Shown here in pieces: positions 22,801 through 36,564 of a stretch of 64,000 nucleotides of DNA; position 1 is the first letter of the stretch, and each line of letters starts with the position of its first letter. The notes below the pieces were generated by a model. The model was not told the DNA's origin. It was given only the letters and a program-made list of their open reading frames with translations, and did no database searches. Made by a program: the position numbers and the translations under genes. The stretch covers positions 18,772,814 to 18,836,813 of the forward strand of contig CM060127.1 of NCBI GenBank assembly GCA_030522415.1, written 5' to 3'. The DNA is from Channallabes apus. Lineage: Eukaryota; Chordata; Actinopteri; Siluriformes; Clariidae.

Positions 22801-23931
22801 AATCATCTGTAAAGCATTGGTTCTGTGGCGCTCTCATCCCATGAGCATAAATAATTACAGGTGGCATGTCAAAAACAGCAGCGCTCGTTACTAAGCTGTG
22901 TGTGGGGAATTTTTGACCATGGGGAAAAAAATGATCAAAGGTTTGCTGGTTAAACAAGCTATTCAGGTTTATTCCTGCGAGTGGACCCGGGAGAACATGC
23001 AAATATAGGTAAGCATACACAAAGTGTAAAGACTACAGATAATTTACCAGGCAAACGACCTGGAATGGCCACACCCAAATAACCAGCCTCACCCACTCAG
23101 AGTGACACGTAGAACAGGCCAGACAATAGGGAATAATGCTGGTAATTTTTTTAACACTGCAATGGCAAACAAGTTTGCAGAAAGCAACATTTTAAGGTTT
23201 TGTCAAAGCTCTTGTTTAAATAGAATAGCTTATAAAGGGAATTCCCTTTAAGCTATTCATACCAGAAAAAAAGATGAATACACCTCTGTACACCTTAGCA
23301 CTCCTGCCATCCAGCACCTGTGTTTAGGGAGTGGCTCCTAACTGCTGAAAAAAAAAAAAAAAAAAAAAAAAAAGGCCCAGGCCCTTATGGCCTAAAGATG
23401 TTTCACAATAAATAGAAAAACAAAAACCAGTGAATCTTGCTTCATAACCTTTAAAAGGTCATCTTTATTATACACACAGCTGTGAATGTCAGCAAAACAA
23501 ACCCAGGTGACTTCTCGGTACGCCTGTGACAATTAACATTCCTTAAATTATTCCAGTTTTTTTTTTTTTTAGCCTGCGACCAAAATGGCACAAGAGTTCA
23601 AGCAAAGCCGAACAGGATTTTAAACCATTAATCCTTTTTTTCTCTTCTGTAGAGACATTAATGCTTTGGTAAGGCATCTGTACACAAGCGTAAGGATACG
23701 CCTCTACAACGTCACCAAGTTGCACTCGGCATTTATAGGGTTAAGTGTTGCAGCGCAACATGCCAGGAAAAACAGAGAGAGTGAGAGAGAGTGAGAGAGA
23801 GAGAGAAAGAGAGGGGTGGTCACTCAGAGAGAAGATGCATACAAGACGAGAACTTCACCAGCGACCTCAGAAGACGAACGTCTTGCGGCTATTCTAATCC
23901 TTTACCACACCAAACTTCTCAAATACAACTT

Positions 23932-23964
<33 letters not shown>

Positions 23965-23987
23965 TTAAAAAAAAACTGCGGTCTTAC
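19662..23987 (-). other. flank/intron between CpG-block exon and exon 1b
   Basis: Apart from the upstream part of the CpG block (to about 19830), a 26-A run (23348-23373), a GA-rich patch (23775-23815) and an (AT)n run (23933-23965), no repeat family or coding signal was recognised here. It is one of the least repeat-marked stretches of the window. Confidence 0.6.
23348..23373. repeat. poly-A run (26 A)
   Basis: Uninterrupted adenines between ctgctg and ggcccagg. No SINE or processed-transcript body was recognised upstream of it. Confidence 0.9.
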
Positions 23988-24099
23988 CTTCTTCGATCTG
24001 CTTCTTCCTCTGCCTCCAATTCCACACGACTATTAACGTGACTATATGACCCAAAACCACGAGGGTTGGGAAGACGTTTCCTGGGGGGCTCACCGGCAT
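23988..24099 (-). CDS. plec: plectin alternative first exon, 1b type (membrane anchor)
   Basis: The coding part is 112 bp: 37 codons plus a final G, followed by a gtaaga donor. The peptide starts MPVSPPGNVFPTLVVLGHIV and continues with TLIVVWNWRQRKKQIEE. The hydrophobic run (residues 9-26) followed by WRQRKK has the form of a short N-terminal signal anchor. It aligns well with mammalian plectin 1b, which has the same Phe-Pro-x-Leu-Val-Val-x-Gly-His-x-Val-Thr-Leu core and targets plectin to the mitochondrial outer membrane. The region upstream (24100-24300 on the minus strand) is moderately GC rich. A weak TATA-like catttaaag lies at 24216-24224, about 120 bp from the ATG. Confidence 0.92.
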
Positions 24100-27000
24100 T
24101 GGGCCTGGGACTGAATGGCTACCGGTGAACGTTTACATGCAGCAACAAGGTGAAAGGTGAGGAAGGCTGGAGGGAAGGGGGGTGGGCGGAGAGGGGTGTG
24201 ATGCACTCGCAGGACTTTAAATGCCGCAAGCACGATGCATCTATTCTGGACGCGCAAGCCGAGCACGCCTGTGCTGCCCCCTCCTTTTCTCTCTCTCTTT
24301 CTCTTTCTCTCCGTGACTCCGTCCTCTGGCAAAAGTGGTTTAACTTCCTCCCCTCCCTCTTTCCCTCCCTCGCTTTCTCTTTATTCGGCTCATCCAAAAG
24401 CTCTTGCCTTATAGTTCGTTAAGTCTGGCTTTTGTCTTTTCACACTTGTGCCTTTTTAACTTTCCTCTCACTTATGACACAGCAGATCTCATTTATTCCC
24501 TGCCGCCGGTGTTTCCACAGACTCTTATAGGTTTATGTTAATAATACAGCCCATGAGTTTCATTTTTCACTGGCTGGTCAGCCACGTGCGTGCAAGCAAA
24601 TAAACACCAAGGTTTGCTTGACTTTCACTCCGATTAAAGTCTGAAAGAGCAAAGAGTTTAACTTCAGGCTATTTGCTCTTCAAAGTAAGCAGGTTTTTCA
24701 CACTTCTGATCCCCCACATTATTCGTTCTTGTTTTCTTTTTTTCACCTCGCTTTCATTTTCATTCATAACGTAACTAAATTTCTCCTCGATTAACTCCTT
24801 TCTTATGCCTAAACCCTAAAAACACATGTGCCCTCCTGACTTCCCAGAAGCCCAAAAGAGCCAGACATTCTGTCCAAGGGATAGAGTTTACAAGCACCAT
24901 TCAAAGATATCACATTACAGCTCTTAGGAACAAGAAAACACCCGAGCTATGTGCGTCTAATAAAGTCAATATGAAAATGTGCAGTGGATTGCAGCACTAC
25001 TTTGTCAGCTTACTCTTTATTTGAGTGGGACAGAACGTCCTTGACATTATCATCACTCAGCTTGGCACCATGTCATAAACTTCCCCGCAGGGACACACAA
25101 ACACACCTCCGCAATACAAACATCACACAAAGCACAGCTTTCCGAGGTAAACCTAATAGACAGCGAGCAGCATTTCTTCGGTATGCATCGGACACCATGT
25201 AATGTTCTGTGTTGCTTCAATATTTGGTACAAGCCTGAAAGTGACTCTGCCGCAGACAGCAGGAAGAAACCCAATCCTAATTCGTCTCAGCCAACCACCA
25301 GTGTAGCCCTGGGGACGAAAAATGTCACACAGATCCGAATAAAGCCGCCACAAATAGATGACACCTTACACTCGACTTATGTTTGGCATAAAAGAGACTA
25401 CAGACGGGTTTAAAAGCAGAAAGGAATCCGAGTCAGGTATGCGGATGATATGCAACCAACCTGACAGTCTGCATGCATAATTATAACCACCCACACACAC
25501 GCACACACCTGATAACCTACAAGATATTATCTGAAGGCTACTGAAGTTTATTGCAAGATTACAAAAGTAGAATTGGAGAAAAAAAAAAGGATGGGACCAA
25601 ACAAAACAATATGCACAGGGTGGGGTAAGGGGGAAGACAGGGAAGTGACCTTATATGATCTGATCTGCACTGGAAGTATGATAAGGCAGAATTAAGTCTA
25701 AGCTGTTAGCCATTCTTGAGCGATACTCAAGGGCCGAATTGGAAGTTGGTGATAGACGGCACAAAAGTGGCGTCCTCTAGAGGCTACTTTGTCAGCTCAC
25801 TCATTATAGATGGGTGTGGTCAGTTTCAACTTCCTCAATTTGCAAAATAAAAACTGGTGCTATGTATGCAAGAAAAACATGCATTGAGACTAAACTGAAA
25901 TACTACTACTACTACTAATAATAATAATTATTATTATTATTATGTTTTGGTGCATTATGGGAAATTGTATCTTTAATATAACATTTCCATATTCTCACAA
26001 TCTGGTGAGTTTCAAAAAGTTTTCGGCATGTCATGCAAAACATTACACTACCTTAAAAAAACGTCATCTCAATATACACAAAATTAATAACCTAAATAAA
26101 TGCATCAGAAAATATTCAACCCATCTGTCTGGTCATGGCCGGTCTGGTCATTAACCAAATGTCTGCAAAAGCATCAGTGCACACCTACCATTTAGACGGG
26201 GACGACAGCAGCAACAGCAGAGGTTCATAGCTGTACCCAGAAGCCTCGTGATCCTTTTCAGCCGAAACACAGACACTTACTGACAATTTAGCATGTGACC
26301 TCAAGACATGTGTAATGATCAGACCAAAAAAAAAAAAAAAAAAGAGAAAGAAACTGCTGGAAGGAAGTTGGGAGGGAGAAGGAAAACGGGGGCTGAAGTA
26401 CTGTATTATTCATCCTCATGGCTTTCCACTATGGAAAAGTACTTCCCGTGTGATTGTTGGTTGTGAGAGGGGAATTCAGGATGGATTCCAACACACTCTT
26501 ACTGTAACTGTTGAACACTTATTTAACTTTGCAACATTTTAGCAAAATGGATGTAAAGACCTTTTACCAACCAAACACTTCTGACAACGATATGATTGTG
26601 TGTGCAGCCTCCCAAGCTCCAGTGGGCAGTGCTAAGCCATCCAGAAGCTCTAACATGTGGTTCAATCAACCAGGAAAGATGGGCTGAACCTCCCACCCCA
26701 ACACACGCCCCTTCATCAGCCTTTGAATTGAGACATGTGTTCCAAAAGCATGGATCCTTTAACACCCCACCCCTTCATTAGGTCCTTTGCATTACTCTTA
26801 GCCCTCAGAGTCTGTGGGGATCTGGGAATTATTTTAAGACTTGATTCAGGCCTGGGAATTCTACACGAGGCCAAACATTTCCCAAGCACATGGTCTAGGT
26901 GGAAATCATATGCGGATGCCAATGAGTCATCAAAGTGTCTCAAAGGACTTTCAGAAAACTTCTCATATACTGTATAACCTGGGTTTAATTACAAAAATTA

Positions 27001-27591
27001 GATGACAGTGCACTGTGTGAGTTTGAGGCTAGACACATGATTAGACACATGGATGAATTTATAATATTTATAGTTTGTGAAGATATCTGGTTGTGAGGTT
27101 TTATCTGGATAAAACTTATATTGACCACAGTTGAAATCACTAAACCCTTGATAAATGCACTATAATACTAGACACCATGTGCAGTATTCTCTGTTAATCA
27201 AATCACATAAAGACTGGCCAAATAAATACTACTAAAACTTTTCATGGAGAATGAGCCCTCTCTCTAAATGTCTGAATCAATTCCTTGATGCAGCTGGAAT
27301 ATAGATGTCAAGTTTTGCCTACCTTGGCCCTGTTGGATCAAATCCTCCATGAAGAATCTACCATCATCAAATTCCATCACAGCTAGCCTAATGTTTAAAC
27401 CACAAAAAGCTCAAAAACACTAAGAGAACTGGGAGCTTGTCGCGTCTTTCGTCTTTCTGAGTGTAGCCTTTATTTCCTGCAGGCAGCACTGTTATAGTTG
27501 GGAACAGTCATTATTGGCAAAATCAAGGGTGGTAACGTCTAAATGTGATCTTCAGGACTACTGGAATGAGTCAATTTCTGCCCGTTCGAGC

Positions 27592-27628
<37 letters not shown>

Positions 27629-28980
27629 AACAAGGAAGTGGAAAACTAAATGGAAGTTAATTGGACTCAGATCTCCTGCGTCTACTTCGCCATTTATCGG
27701 CCTGAGAATGGAAACCTACAGTATGGCGCGGCACATAATGGGGCGTTTCAAGCAGTCTATCCACATCACTGAGTCATTTTGGCCACACGATGAATCAAGT
27801 TTCAGGCTGTCAAACGCATCACGTTTGATACTTTCTTTCCGTTCTACAGTGTGCAGACAGATCTTTTTTCAGATTTTAGGGAAATCTACCACCAGCAGGT
27901 GGCAACATAAGAACATATAGTATAGATAATAAAACCACACATTTAAAAAATTGTCTTTGCCAGAATCTGTAAACATTCTGTTGATGAGCTATTTTCTGTC
28001 GAATGGTTTTCCCCTAGCTATAAAATTATCATTTCCGCTGTGACCAACAGGCTCTTGGTGCTCATAACTGCCTCCTTCAGTTGCTGAAGTTTGTAAAGTT
28101 TTGAAAAAGGGATCCAGGAAATTGATTAGAATGTATTCAATTACATACTTTACAGTAGTTTTAAATAGATTTAAAAATAAAAACTTTCAATCAGCTTCAG
28201 GCACACAATCCACTGTCTCAACTTGACAAGGTAGGACTTTCTCTTTCACTTCCTCTCATAGTGAAGCAGGTTGCATATACTGTATCTCCCTAATGCTTTC
28301 TGGATATATGGATCTATGTGGGAATGACTGAGTGACTGATAAATTAAGAGCAACCGCAACAGCTGCAAGAGCAACTGCAGCTCCTTTTGTAAATATTCGT
28401 CACATATGTATGCCTGTACAAACCAGATGGTCCTGAAAGCTAAGGAGATAAGCCAATATTTGGCTACATTGCATCATTCACCGGCCCTTTCTATATTAAG
28501 TATTCATCTGGAAGGAACAGACCTACCTGTACTTGGGTGGATTAATGGGGCTTGAGTACTTGGTAAACTTTGTACAGGCAATGTTAATTTCCAATTCTTT
28601 AACAAATAGTCAAATAACACAGGAAAAACTTGATTTAAGTTAAATGTGGGAAAAATAACGTCCCAGCACAATGAATGAAATTTAATCAGGTTTTCTTGCA
28701 TTTTTTTGCCACCATACCGGAGATGTACAGTACCTGTATCTAGCTGTATGGCAGTTTATATGACAGCTCTCATTATTTTAATACCCACTTCATGGAAGGT
28801 CTTACTTCACTATAAGTCGCCTGCTCTATACTGTACAGAGCTTGTCATTATAGGAAACGTCCCAAAAGTGTTAATGGTCAGTTTTATTAGATCAAATATG
28901 AAGAGGCATCTGGTTGTAGGAAAAATGGAGAATGTAGGGTGAAAATCAATCCAGAATCCTAATCAGGATTATTAGATTAT
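24100..28980 (-). other. flank of exon 1b and intron of the 1e transcript, part 1
   Basis: It contains the presumed 1b promoter region (24100-24320, with CT-rich runs), a poly-A run at 26325-26343 and a GA repeat (27595-27624). No coding exon, SINE or transposon end was recognised. Confidence 0.55.
27595..27624. repeat. (GA)n microsatellite
   Basis: About fifteen near-perfect GA units preceded by gagcgaggga. Confidence 0.9.
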
Positions 28981-28989
28981 CCCTGTGGG

Positions 28990-29260
28990 CACAAAAAGGT
29001 GGCTCAGTCATAGGTTTCTAACCTACCATACAGAAGGCTCAGGTTTGATTCCCAGTCCCTGGGATTTGGTGTCAGTCTTTTCTGGCTCTTTCCGACCAAT
29101 TGTGCTTCAAAAAAGTGACCCAATCATAATTCCTAGCTCTTTCCTGACTGTAAAGAAGGCATTTATCCATGCTTAGTGCTGCTGGGTTTACCTCAAATTG
29201 CCCCAGAGCAGGCTAGTGTCAGTTGCCCTCTTACCCTACTCAGCTGAAAAGATTACAGGC
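28990..29260 (+). mobile_element. diverged tRNA-derived SINE (family B) fragment
   Basis: Pol III box-like segments ggtggctcagtcat and ggtttgattcccagtcc are spaced as in the tRNA head of the copy at 62007-62212. The body downstream (about 29200-29260, with gccccagagcaggc) is poorly matched, so the right boundary is uncertain. Confidence 0.5.
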
Positions 29261-29811
29261 TTTGGAGTATAAGGTAGGGCTAACCCTACAATACTATATT
29301 ATGTTGGGCGCCCAGTGGGGCAGTGGTTACTCAAAACAAAAACCACCAAAACAACCCAAAAAAAGGGGGGGGGGGGACAAAGACAATGCAGTTGATATCA
29401 TTTCTTACTAATGCACCAACGAAAAACTGCTCTAGATTCCAACTTAAAAACACAACAGTACAGTCATCTTCTTGTCATTGTTTTCAATTTCCTTCCCCCA
29501 CCCCCTTTTACGTTCACTGGTTTGGCGATTGAAATTTTATTCAACAATGGATTAAAGGCTTTCCACCATGTCAATTTCCTTTGGTACACACTGGTCTCTT
29601 GGGTGCTGCCTAAATCAATGCAATTGTGCACTTTTCAGAGAAAGAAGCAATTAAAACAGTTGGCAAAAAGAAGAGAAGAAGAGAAGTGATCTGGGAAATC
29701 ACTGTGAAAGAACAAGGACTGAGGGGCAAAAGTTGAACTTTCTTTATACAGATGATTTTTTTTTTTAATGATTGCATTACTTATTAATTAGGTATCGATA
29801 GAAGTGTGCCC

Positions 29812-30188
29812 GGGGCGGCACGGTGGTGTAGTGGTTAGCACTGTCGCCTTGCACCTCCAAGGTCTGGGTTCGATTCCCCGGCCAGGCTCGATTCCCGTCT
29901 CTGTGTGCATGGAGTTTGCATGTTCTCCCCGTGCTTGCTGGGTTTCCTCCGGGTACTCCGGTTTCCTCCCACAGTCCAAAGATATGCAGGTTAGGCTAAT
30001 TGGCGTTCCTAAATTGCCCGTAGTGTGTGATTGGGTGTGTGAGTGTGTGTATGTGTGTGTGCCCTGCGATGGATTGGCACCCTGTCCAGGGTGTACCCCG
30101 CCTAGTGCGCGAAGTCTCCTGGGATAGGCTCCAGGTCCCCCGCGACCCTGAACACAGGATTAAGCGGTATAGAAAATGAATGAATGAA
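29812..30188 (+). mobile_element. full-length DANA-like tRNA SINE (family A) with perfect target duplication
   Basis: A tRNA-like head has box A (gtggtgtagtggttagc) and box B (gggttcgattccc). The body follows with tttgcatgttctccccg, a cctccgggtactccggtttc block, a GT-rich spacer and a gaatgaatga 3' end. The 11-bp sequence gaagtgtgccc flanks it exactly (29801-29811 and 30189-30199), showing target-primed insertion and little time for decay. The head is tRNA derived, not a working tRNA gene. Confidence 0.95.
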
Positions 30189-31587
30189 GAAGTGTGCCCT
30201 GATGAAGTGCCACACCCTCAAGACATCAGAGTTTATCCACTACTGGCGTCTGGTCTATTCTAAGCACCACAACACATAAAATGGAATCTCATAAACTGCA
30301 AGCCGTCAAGTGGCATAACCATGTAAAGAAATAAAAAGAAATGCATCAACTAAAGATGACCCAAACTACATCCGTATAGTATTTTTTTAAAATCTCAGTA
30401 ACACACAAAAATATGCTACTTAAATGTTACAGCACTATTTACCGCATGAAAACCCCAGTAGACCCAGAAGGTCTTCATTCTCTTAGCAAAGCTTTGTCAT
30501 ATGAGCCTGTACATAATATAAAATAATATATGAATCTTACTGTAACTACATTCGCTCACTCAGTTGACCTTTTTTGTTTTATTTCAAGAATTCCAAGCAT
30601 GACCAAGCAGTTGAGAGTTTTGAGAATCTTGTTTATGCACTCATTTGCGGCAGCTTGCCTTAGTAAGGCATGACCTTCAGATCAGTAACTTGAAACCACT
30701 GAGGCAGCAGTTACCCACCAGACTAACTAGTGATACCAAATGAACAGACAGAACAGCAATAGAAGCAACACCAAGCTGTCATTTCACAAATCAAGGCTGA
30801 ACTTTTGGGTTGTTTAAAGGGAATGATGTGACTGCACACAGGTGATCAGAATCAGCACTCAGGTGACTGGGTGTGTGTTTGCCTGGAGCTGACATTTGAG
30901 CCTGATGTGTGAAAGCTGTGAGCTAAGGACGATGAGAGTTGTACTCTACAAATTGATAGTTAGAATCAATCAGAAAGTAAACCTTTGGATTTTTAAGAGA
31001 TTTTAATTAAGACAAATCTAACAGCATAACAGCTCTCTGTGTTGTACAAATAATTACAGCTTAATACTAATAATTAGCTTTAAACAGAACAGAATGTTTC
31101 CAGGAAACAACCACCCAAGCTTTGAAATCAGACACTGTGTGCTACTGATAAGGTTGATGATGAATAAATAATGAGCAAATGGGCAAAGATATTTCAAAAT
31201 ATAGTACACCAAAGCTCGGCTAAATACATTTGTTCTGGTATAAACCCTAAAGGATTATGCTTCCCAAAAACAGTTTATGCCAAAGTCTCAGCTTTGCTTC
31301 AGAGTATAATCTCACCTGGATGTACTGTAGCATATTTGCATGCAGTCTTTTTATGCAGGGTGGCATAGTGGATTATGGAATATGTACAGTAAGACAATAA
31401 AGGTTATAATTACTGTACACTGCTTTGAAAAATAAAGGCACTATTAAATGCAAGCATTAAGTTCGAACATGATTTGCTGCCTTCCTGTCTGTGAATGGCA
31501 TGAATGAAATGCTGGAGTGAAAAAAATGTTTGAATATTTTAGACACACCACTAAGCGTCATGATCACGCACTGTACACTAAGTGCCC

Positions 31588-31627
31588 GACTTATGAACAA
31601 GTTCCATTCTAGGAGCTTGTTCGTAAG
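31588..31627. repeat. short imperfect palindrome
   Basis: acttatgaacaagttcc and ggagcttgttcgtaagt are complementary except for two positions, with a 6-base centre. Further copies of the ttcgtaagtc half follow at about 31637-31650. It resembles the end of a small inverted-repeat element; the family was not identified. Confidence 0.6.
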
Positions 31628-33226
31628 TCAGATTCATTCGTAAGTCTGACTAAGTGAGTCTTATACACCTTTGACACAAATATACAATGTAAAGCATTAA
31701 AAAACAAACACAGGTTTGGTGTTTTGGTACAGACTATACTCTCATGAGACTGTACCTCCAAATTGCAAGGGAGTCAGCTGACCTCGTTTAAAGGGAACCT
31801 GGGAAGACTTTGGACGGAGGATGCTACATGGTGCTTACTACATGCTTGAATAGACGCCATTTTGTTTTAGAGCTGTACTGGACTGTGAACTCTGTCTCGT
31901 TGAGGATTTTGCGAAATTAGGATTATTCTCCATCAGGACAGCTTTACAGGGGAACCATTTTCTATCATTGAAACCGACTCGTTTCTCCCGCATCCCCCAT
32001 ATACTGTATACATACAATATACCAGGCTTTGGACATTTTATACATCCATTTACACATTGAAAATGTTGTACATATATAATTGTGAATATTTGGTATCTGG
32101 TGCACTACAGTGTCTACTGTATTATTTGTACAAGACACATAATCTACAAATGTTCGTATTTGTGGAAACTGCAATGTTTGTAATGCACTGTACTTATAAC
32201 TTTGTGTTTTCCTCCATGATCCCAAAACAGCACAAAATGAATCAATAATATGGGAAAGGGATAACATGACGAAGAAGAATACAAAAAGACTTTGATTGTA
32301 ATTGGGGAAAAAAAGATTCTTTTGATTAAATGGCTGAAGATAACCCATTGTGGATGTGGCTCACATGTGCCTGGGTGGTATCAATTATTCATTCATTCTG
32401 AAAGTCAGGTCAACAACCTTTACCATATGCTTTTAAACTCCTGGTGTTATAACATTCCCAACCTTTTTGGAGGCAGTTGCATTTCTTCTGTAATAATAAA
32501 AAAATGTGTATGCTTATCATTTGTTGGCTCACTTTATTTACATTCCTTAGAGCCTTTAGCAATATGGAAACAAAGTGCTTGTACTGTGTGAATTATATCA
32601 TTAACAATATGACATTATATTAAGAGATCATGAACATTTTATAATCACTCATGAAGACAGAGGCAAGGAGAGAAATGCACTTACTGTAACAGCACTTTCA
32701 TCTCTACTATGGAATACACACAATTGTACCTCTGTTTCTTAGCATTACTCACACATAAGCCTGAATGTGTGCTGTTCTAAAGGTCAGAGTGGAAAACCGT
32801 AACAGTTTAAAAATAAGCACAGGAAACTGGCAAAGACTAAGAGAAGTATGAGTGTACCTGAAACAATGACGAATGCTACTTCTGAGCATGGCAGCTGACT
32901 GCTTGGTCAGCTTATCCTTTAAATTAACAGTAGATGCATATTTTCTTTACTTTACTTTGCTCTGTTTTAGCCAAAACCCTGACATTGTTTAATTAAAAAG
33001 ACAAATAATAATTAGCAAATTTAAAGCATGATCAGATAGTCTATACTTCCTCTGCATATGACATTAATTAATAATGTCATAGTTTCACACAATTAAAATG
33101 AATTAAAGAAATTGAGAAATAAAGCATGCTGCATCAAGTGCTTTTTTTTTTTTTTTTTTAAGTTGTATAACAGGTTAAATTATACCAGATTTGCGCCAAT
33201 TGAAGTAGAACTATTCACCAAACAAT

Positions 33227-33773
33227 ATATCAGCCATAATATATACAATAACAATAACAACATAACAATAACATTGGTAACAATTATATACTATTAAACT
33301 GGTGGGTGACAGGATCATGTGCACCCAAGGCTCATTTATGCCTCTGGGGACCAATGGCCAGCCTGCCACGTCAGATCCCACAGAAAAGCTACTGGAGCAC
33401 AAATTGCTAAATAAAAAAAAAATTTAAAAAAAGGTTAATGCTAGCTGGCATAGAAAGGTATCAGAACACTCATCACATCAAAGCTTGCTGTTATTGGTCC
33501 AGCCTCCTAATTCTACATACAGTATCTAAATCTGACTGAGCATCCATGGGATGTGTGAGACAAACAAGTCTGATCCATTGAAGCCACGCCTCACAACTTA
33601 CAGCACTTAATGAAACTGCTGCTAATGTCCGGTTGCCAGATAACAGCACACCTTCATAGGTCTGGAGTAGTCACAGCTGTTTTGTTGGCACGAGTGGAAC
33701 CTACATAGTGTTTAAAAAACATTATGTAGGTTTTAATGGTTTCAAATGGTTTTAATGTTATGGCTGATCGGTG
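33227..33773 (+). mobile_element. deleted Tc1-like element, CACCGATCAGCC family
   Basis: It begins with a decayed left end (tatcagccataat) and ends cleanly with aatgttatggctgatcggtg. Recognisable internal blocks are caggatcatgtgcacccaag, gatcccacagaaaagctac, gggatgtgtgagacaaacaa and gccagataacagcac, in the order they have in the transposase gene. The catalytic core between them is missing. Confidence 0.82.
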
Positions 33774-35544
33774 CAGACCTTTTTGATGATTGTTTCACTG
33801 ATTGAATTTGCATCACTGATATGTATAAGGCTTTATATTATTATATTTTTATTTTTAATTCACTTCTTACTTTTGGTGCATAATATGACAACTGAAAAAC
33901 TAATCTGTTCTATCAAAATGTCTCATTTTCTATTTTACAGTTTTGAACCTATCTCGGAGATGATAAAACAATCTGTCAATCTTAGTGGTGTGAACTACAC
34001 GCAGGCTATTTGCATAATCTCAATGCGCCATCCAAAAAAAAAAACCTTGCATAACCTTACTCTGAATGTGCATAACTTCCTTCACATAATAACCGATGTA
34101 ACATCTGATCATATTATGTTGTAAAGTCAAAAATGACATTTAGTCTGTAGATGGGGCAAGTTGGTGCAAAGTTTTACTTCATCTCAACCATAAAATGACT
34201 GGGTTAAAGGATTTTTTAGGGCCGCAGGAGCTCTGACTGCATTCCAGAAGTGCCGTTAGGTCCCTTCAGCGTACTGATGACAGATTTAAGACATGTAGTG
34301 TTCACATTACACTTGAGACATGAATGAACATCTGCCTCAAGGGATTTAACACACATGTAGACAAGGATAGTCTTAATGTTTTAACCTACAGTGAGGAATG
34401 ATTACAAAAAGAATGAAATGACGAATTGTAGGAATGCATTCTTATAAAGGTAAATAAAGCACAGCAATATTTGCATGAAAGGATAGTGAATATAACATGT
34501 AAAGACCATTGGTCTATTATTGCAGTAATTAAATGATCTATACTCTAATTAAATGACCTATATTCTAATACAGCTGGCTCTGTCCTTGCATATTATTTCC
34601 TGGAATGGAGTGTTACAGTACGTATGTTCCTGGATGTATTTTGGATTTCTGGGTGTGCCTCTCCCTCTCTCCTTCTTTCTGTATTATGTGATGTGTTTAG
34701 GACATTCCCAGTGGCCAATTAGATCAGATTTGGAGTTAGTGGATCAGGAATGATGTCACCAATTTAGAAGAATACGAAAAGGAAACTGCTGGTGATGTCT
34801 GAGCCTATATGGCACAATACAGTATGTTTGATTTGTTTTAGAGACAAGCATCAAGGGTTGTAATATATCATCCAGGAATCTTTTGAAAACTGGAAATTTC
34901 ATGTTACTTACTGTAAATACTAAGTACTATATACAGTACTGCATCTTTCCGGATAGAATAGCATGTATAGTATGCCTTTTCAAATGCCCTAGATAGTTTT
35001 AGGAAAGGACCTGAAGTCGGAGCTGTTCTAAGGGCCATTGCAGTTCACCTTGCAGGCAACAGAGGGCTCTAAATATGGTTCTTTAATCAACAAACTGCCT
35101 CGTTAATTTTTTTGGGCAGATACTAGGGGTATAAACCCCATATCCAACCCATAGTGGGCTCTCTGAAGCATTCCTCTGTTATGTTTATGGAGTAGAATTT
35201 ATGTGCAGTTATGGTCATCTACAGACCATTAACCACAACTCTGATTCTGGTATGTCGGAAAAAGATTCCGGCAAATCAGACACACTCAAGAGGCTCTTGT
35301 ATATTTACACACAGACACAGTGGGCCTCTTTCTCTTATTAACAGAGGCTCTATTGTCTAATCAACAGTGTGCTTGTAACTGATTATATAGGATGTAACAG
35401 AACTTTTGAAAGTTTTGAAAACTGCACCATTTTATTATTATTAATAATATTTCTATTTTTTTTTATTATTAGTTATGTATGCTCTCTTATATTCTCACTA
35501 ATATGCATGACCAGAAATACATAAGTTATAATTAATTTATTTTC

Positions 35545-35735
35545 CATACTCCCTATCCTATGTTCACATGGGGCCTGAAGCCTATCCCAGGGAACTCCAG
35601 GTTGGGTCACCTTGAATATACACGCACGCACAGTACCTGTAGGAACCCCACAAAGCACGAAGAGAGCATGCAAACACCACTCACACACACATCAGATTTG
35701 ACCCTTCCAACCTTGGAGGTGCAATCGTAACTATT
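35545..35735 (-). mobile_element. old family A SINE fragment
   Basis: In reverse orientation it has gcctgaagcctatcccagg, a shortened CA block, gaaccccacaaagcacgaag, gagcatgcaaacaccac and ccttggaggtgcaa, the order of the DANA-like SINE body and head. It is heavily diverged. Confidence 0.65.
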
Positions 35736-36564
35736 TGAGCCTGATCTCTAGAGAGCAATTACATCATAATAAATTACTGGAAGCTGCTGTGTGCTTCAGC
35801 AGCATTCGATGATTCAGCAGTCTGTACAGAATCAACGTTTCAGTGTTTTACCAATGGCTTTATCACTGATATGAACAATGCATTAATAAATTGCAAACAT
35901 TTAAACATTGACTGTTACAATTTTTCCATTTCTAGATTTTGTGATTTTTTTTTAAAGCACAGACTCAAAGCGCAACTGCTGAGGAACAATCAATCAAAAG
36001 TGGTGATTAATCAAATTAGAGCACTGTAATAATGCAAATGGAATAATCTCATAAACACAGAAGCCAGAGAGAGTAACAGCTCCATGGCAACGTGAAACAA
36101 AGGAAATGTGCAGGATGCAGAACATGCAGGAAATTTAGTGAGCAATAAAGTAAGCAGTACGCTCTGATTCACAGCGATCCTGTTTTAAAAGCCGTCCAAT
36201 ACAAATCCATACAGAGTGACTCAGCTCTTAAGTTTCCAGGTGGGTGTGGTCACTAATGACTATGCATGGCTATGACGTCTGGAAACAGCAAGGACTAAAT
36301 AATCAAACAGAGAGTGCTCAGACAGTGATTAAAACAAGCTGCACGGTCAACTGCAAGAACCATGAGGTAATGATCGAAAACGCTTCAAAGCCTCAGTGGC
36401 CTGATCTTAAATTTAATTGCACTTACAAAATACTTCTCTCGTTTTGTGTGGCTAGTTGAGTTGAGTTTTTCTTAGCTTTAAATCTGCTAAATCTAAAATG
36501 CATTAGATCTACAGTAATTATGTAATGAATTAAAAAAATTTTAAGCGGGCTCATTTCTTTCTTT

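Noticed and set aside
24119..24422. Overlapping open frames on both strands beyond exon 1b
   Set aside because: They arise from CT/GA-rich promoter-side sequence; only the 1b frame with its donor is supported.
33771..34124. 117-residue plus-strand frame
   Set aside because: Hydrophobic AT-rich translation without homology, codon bias or splice context.
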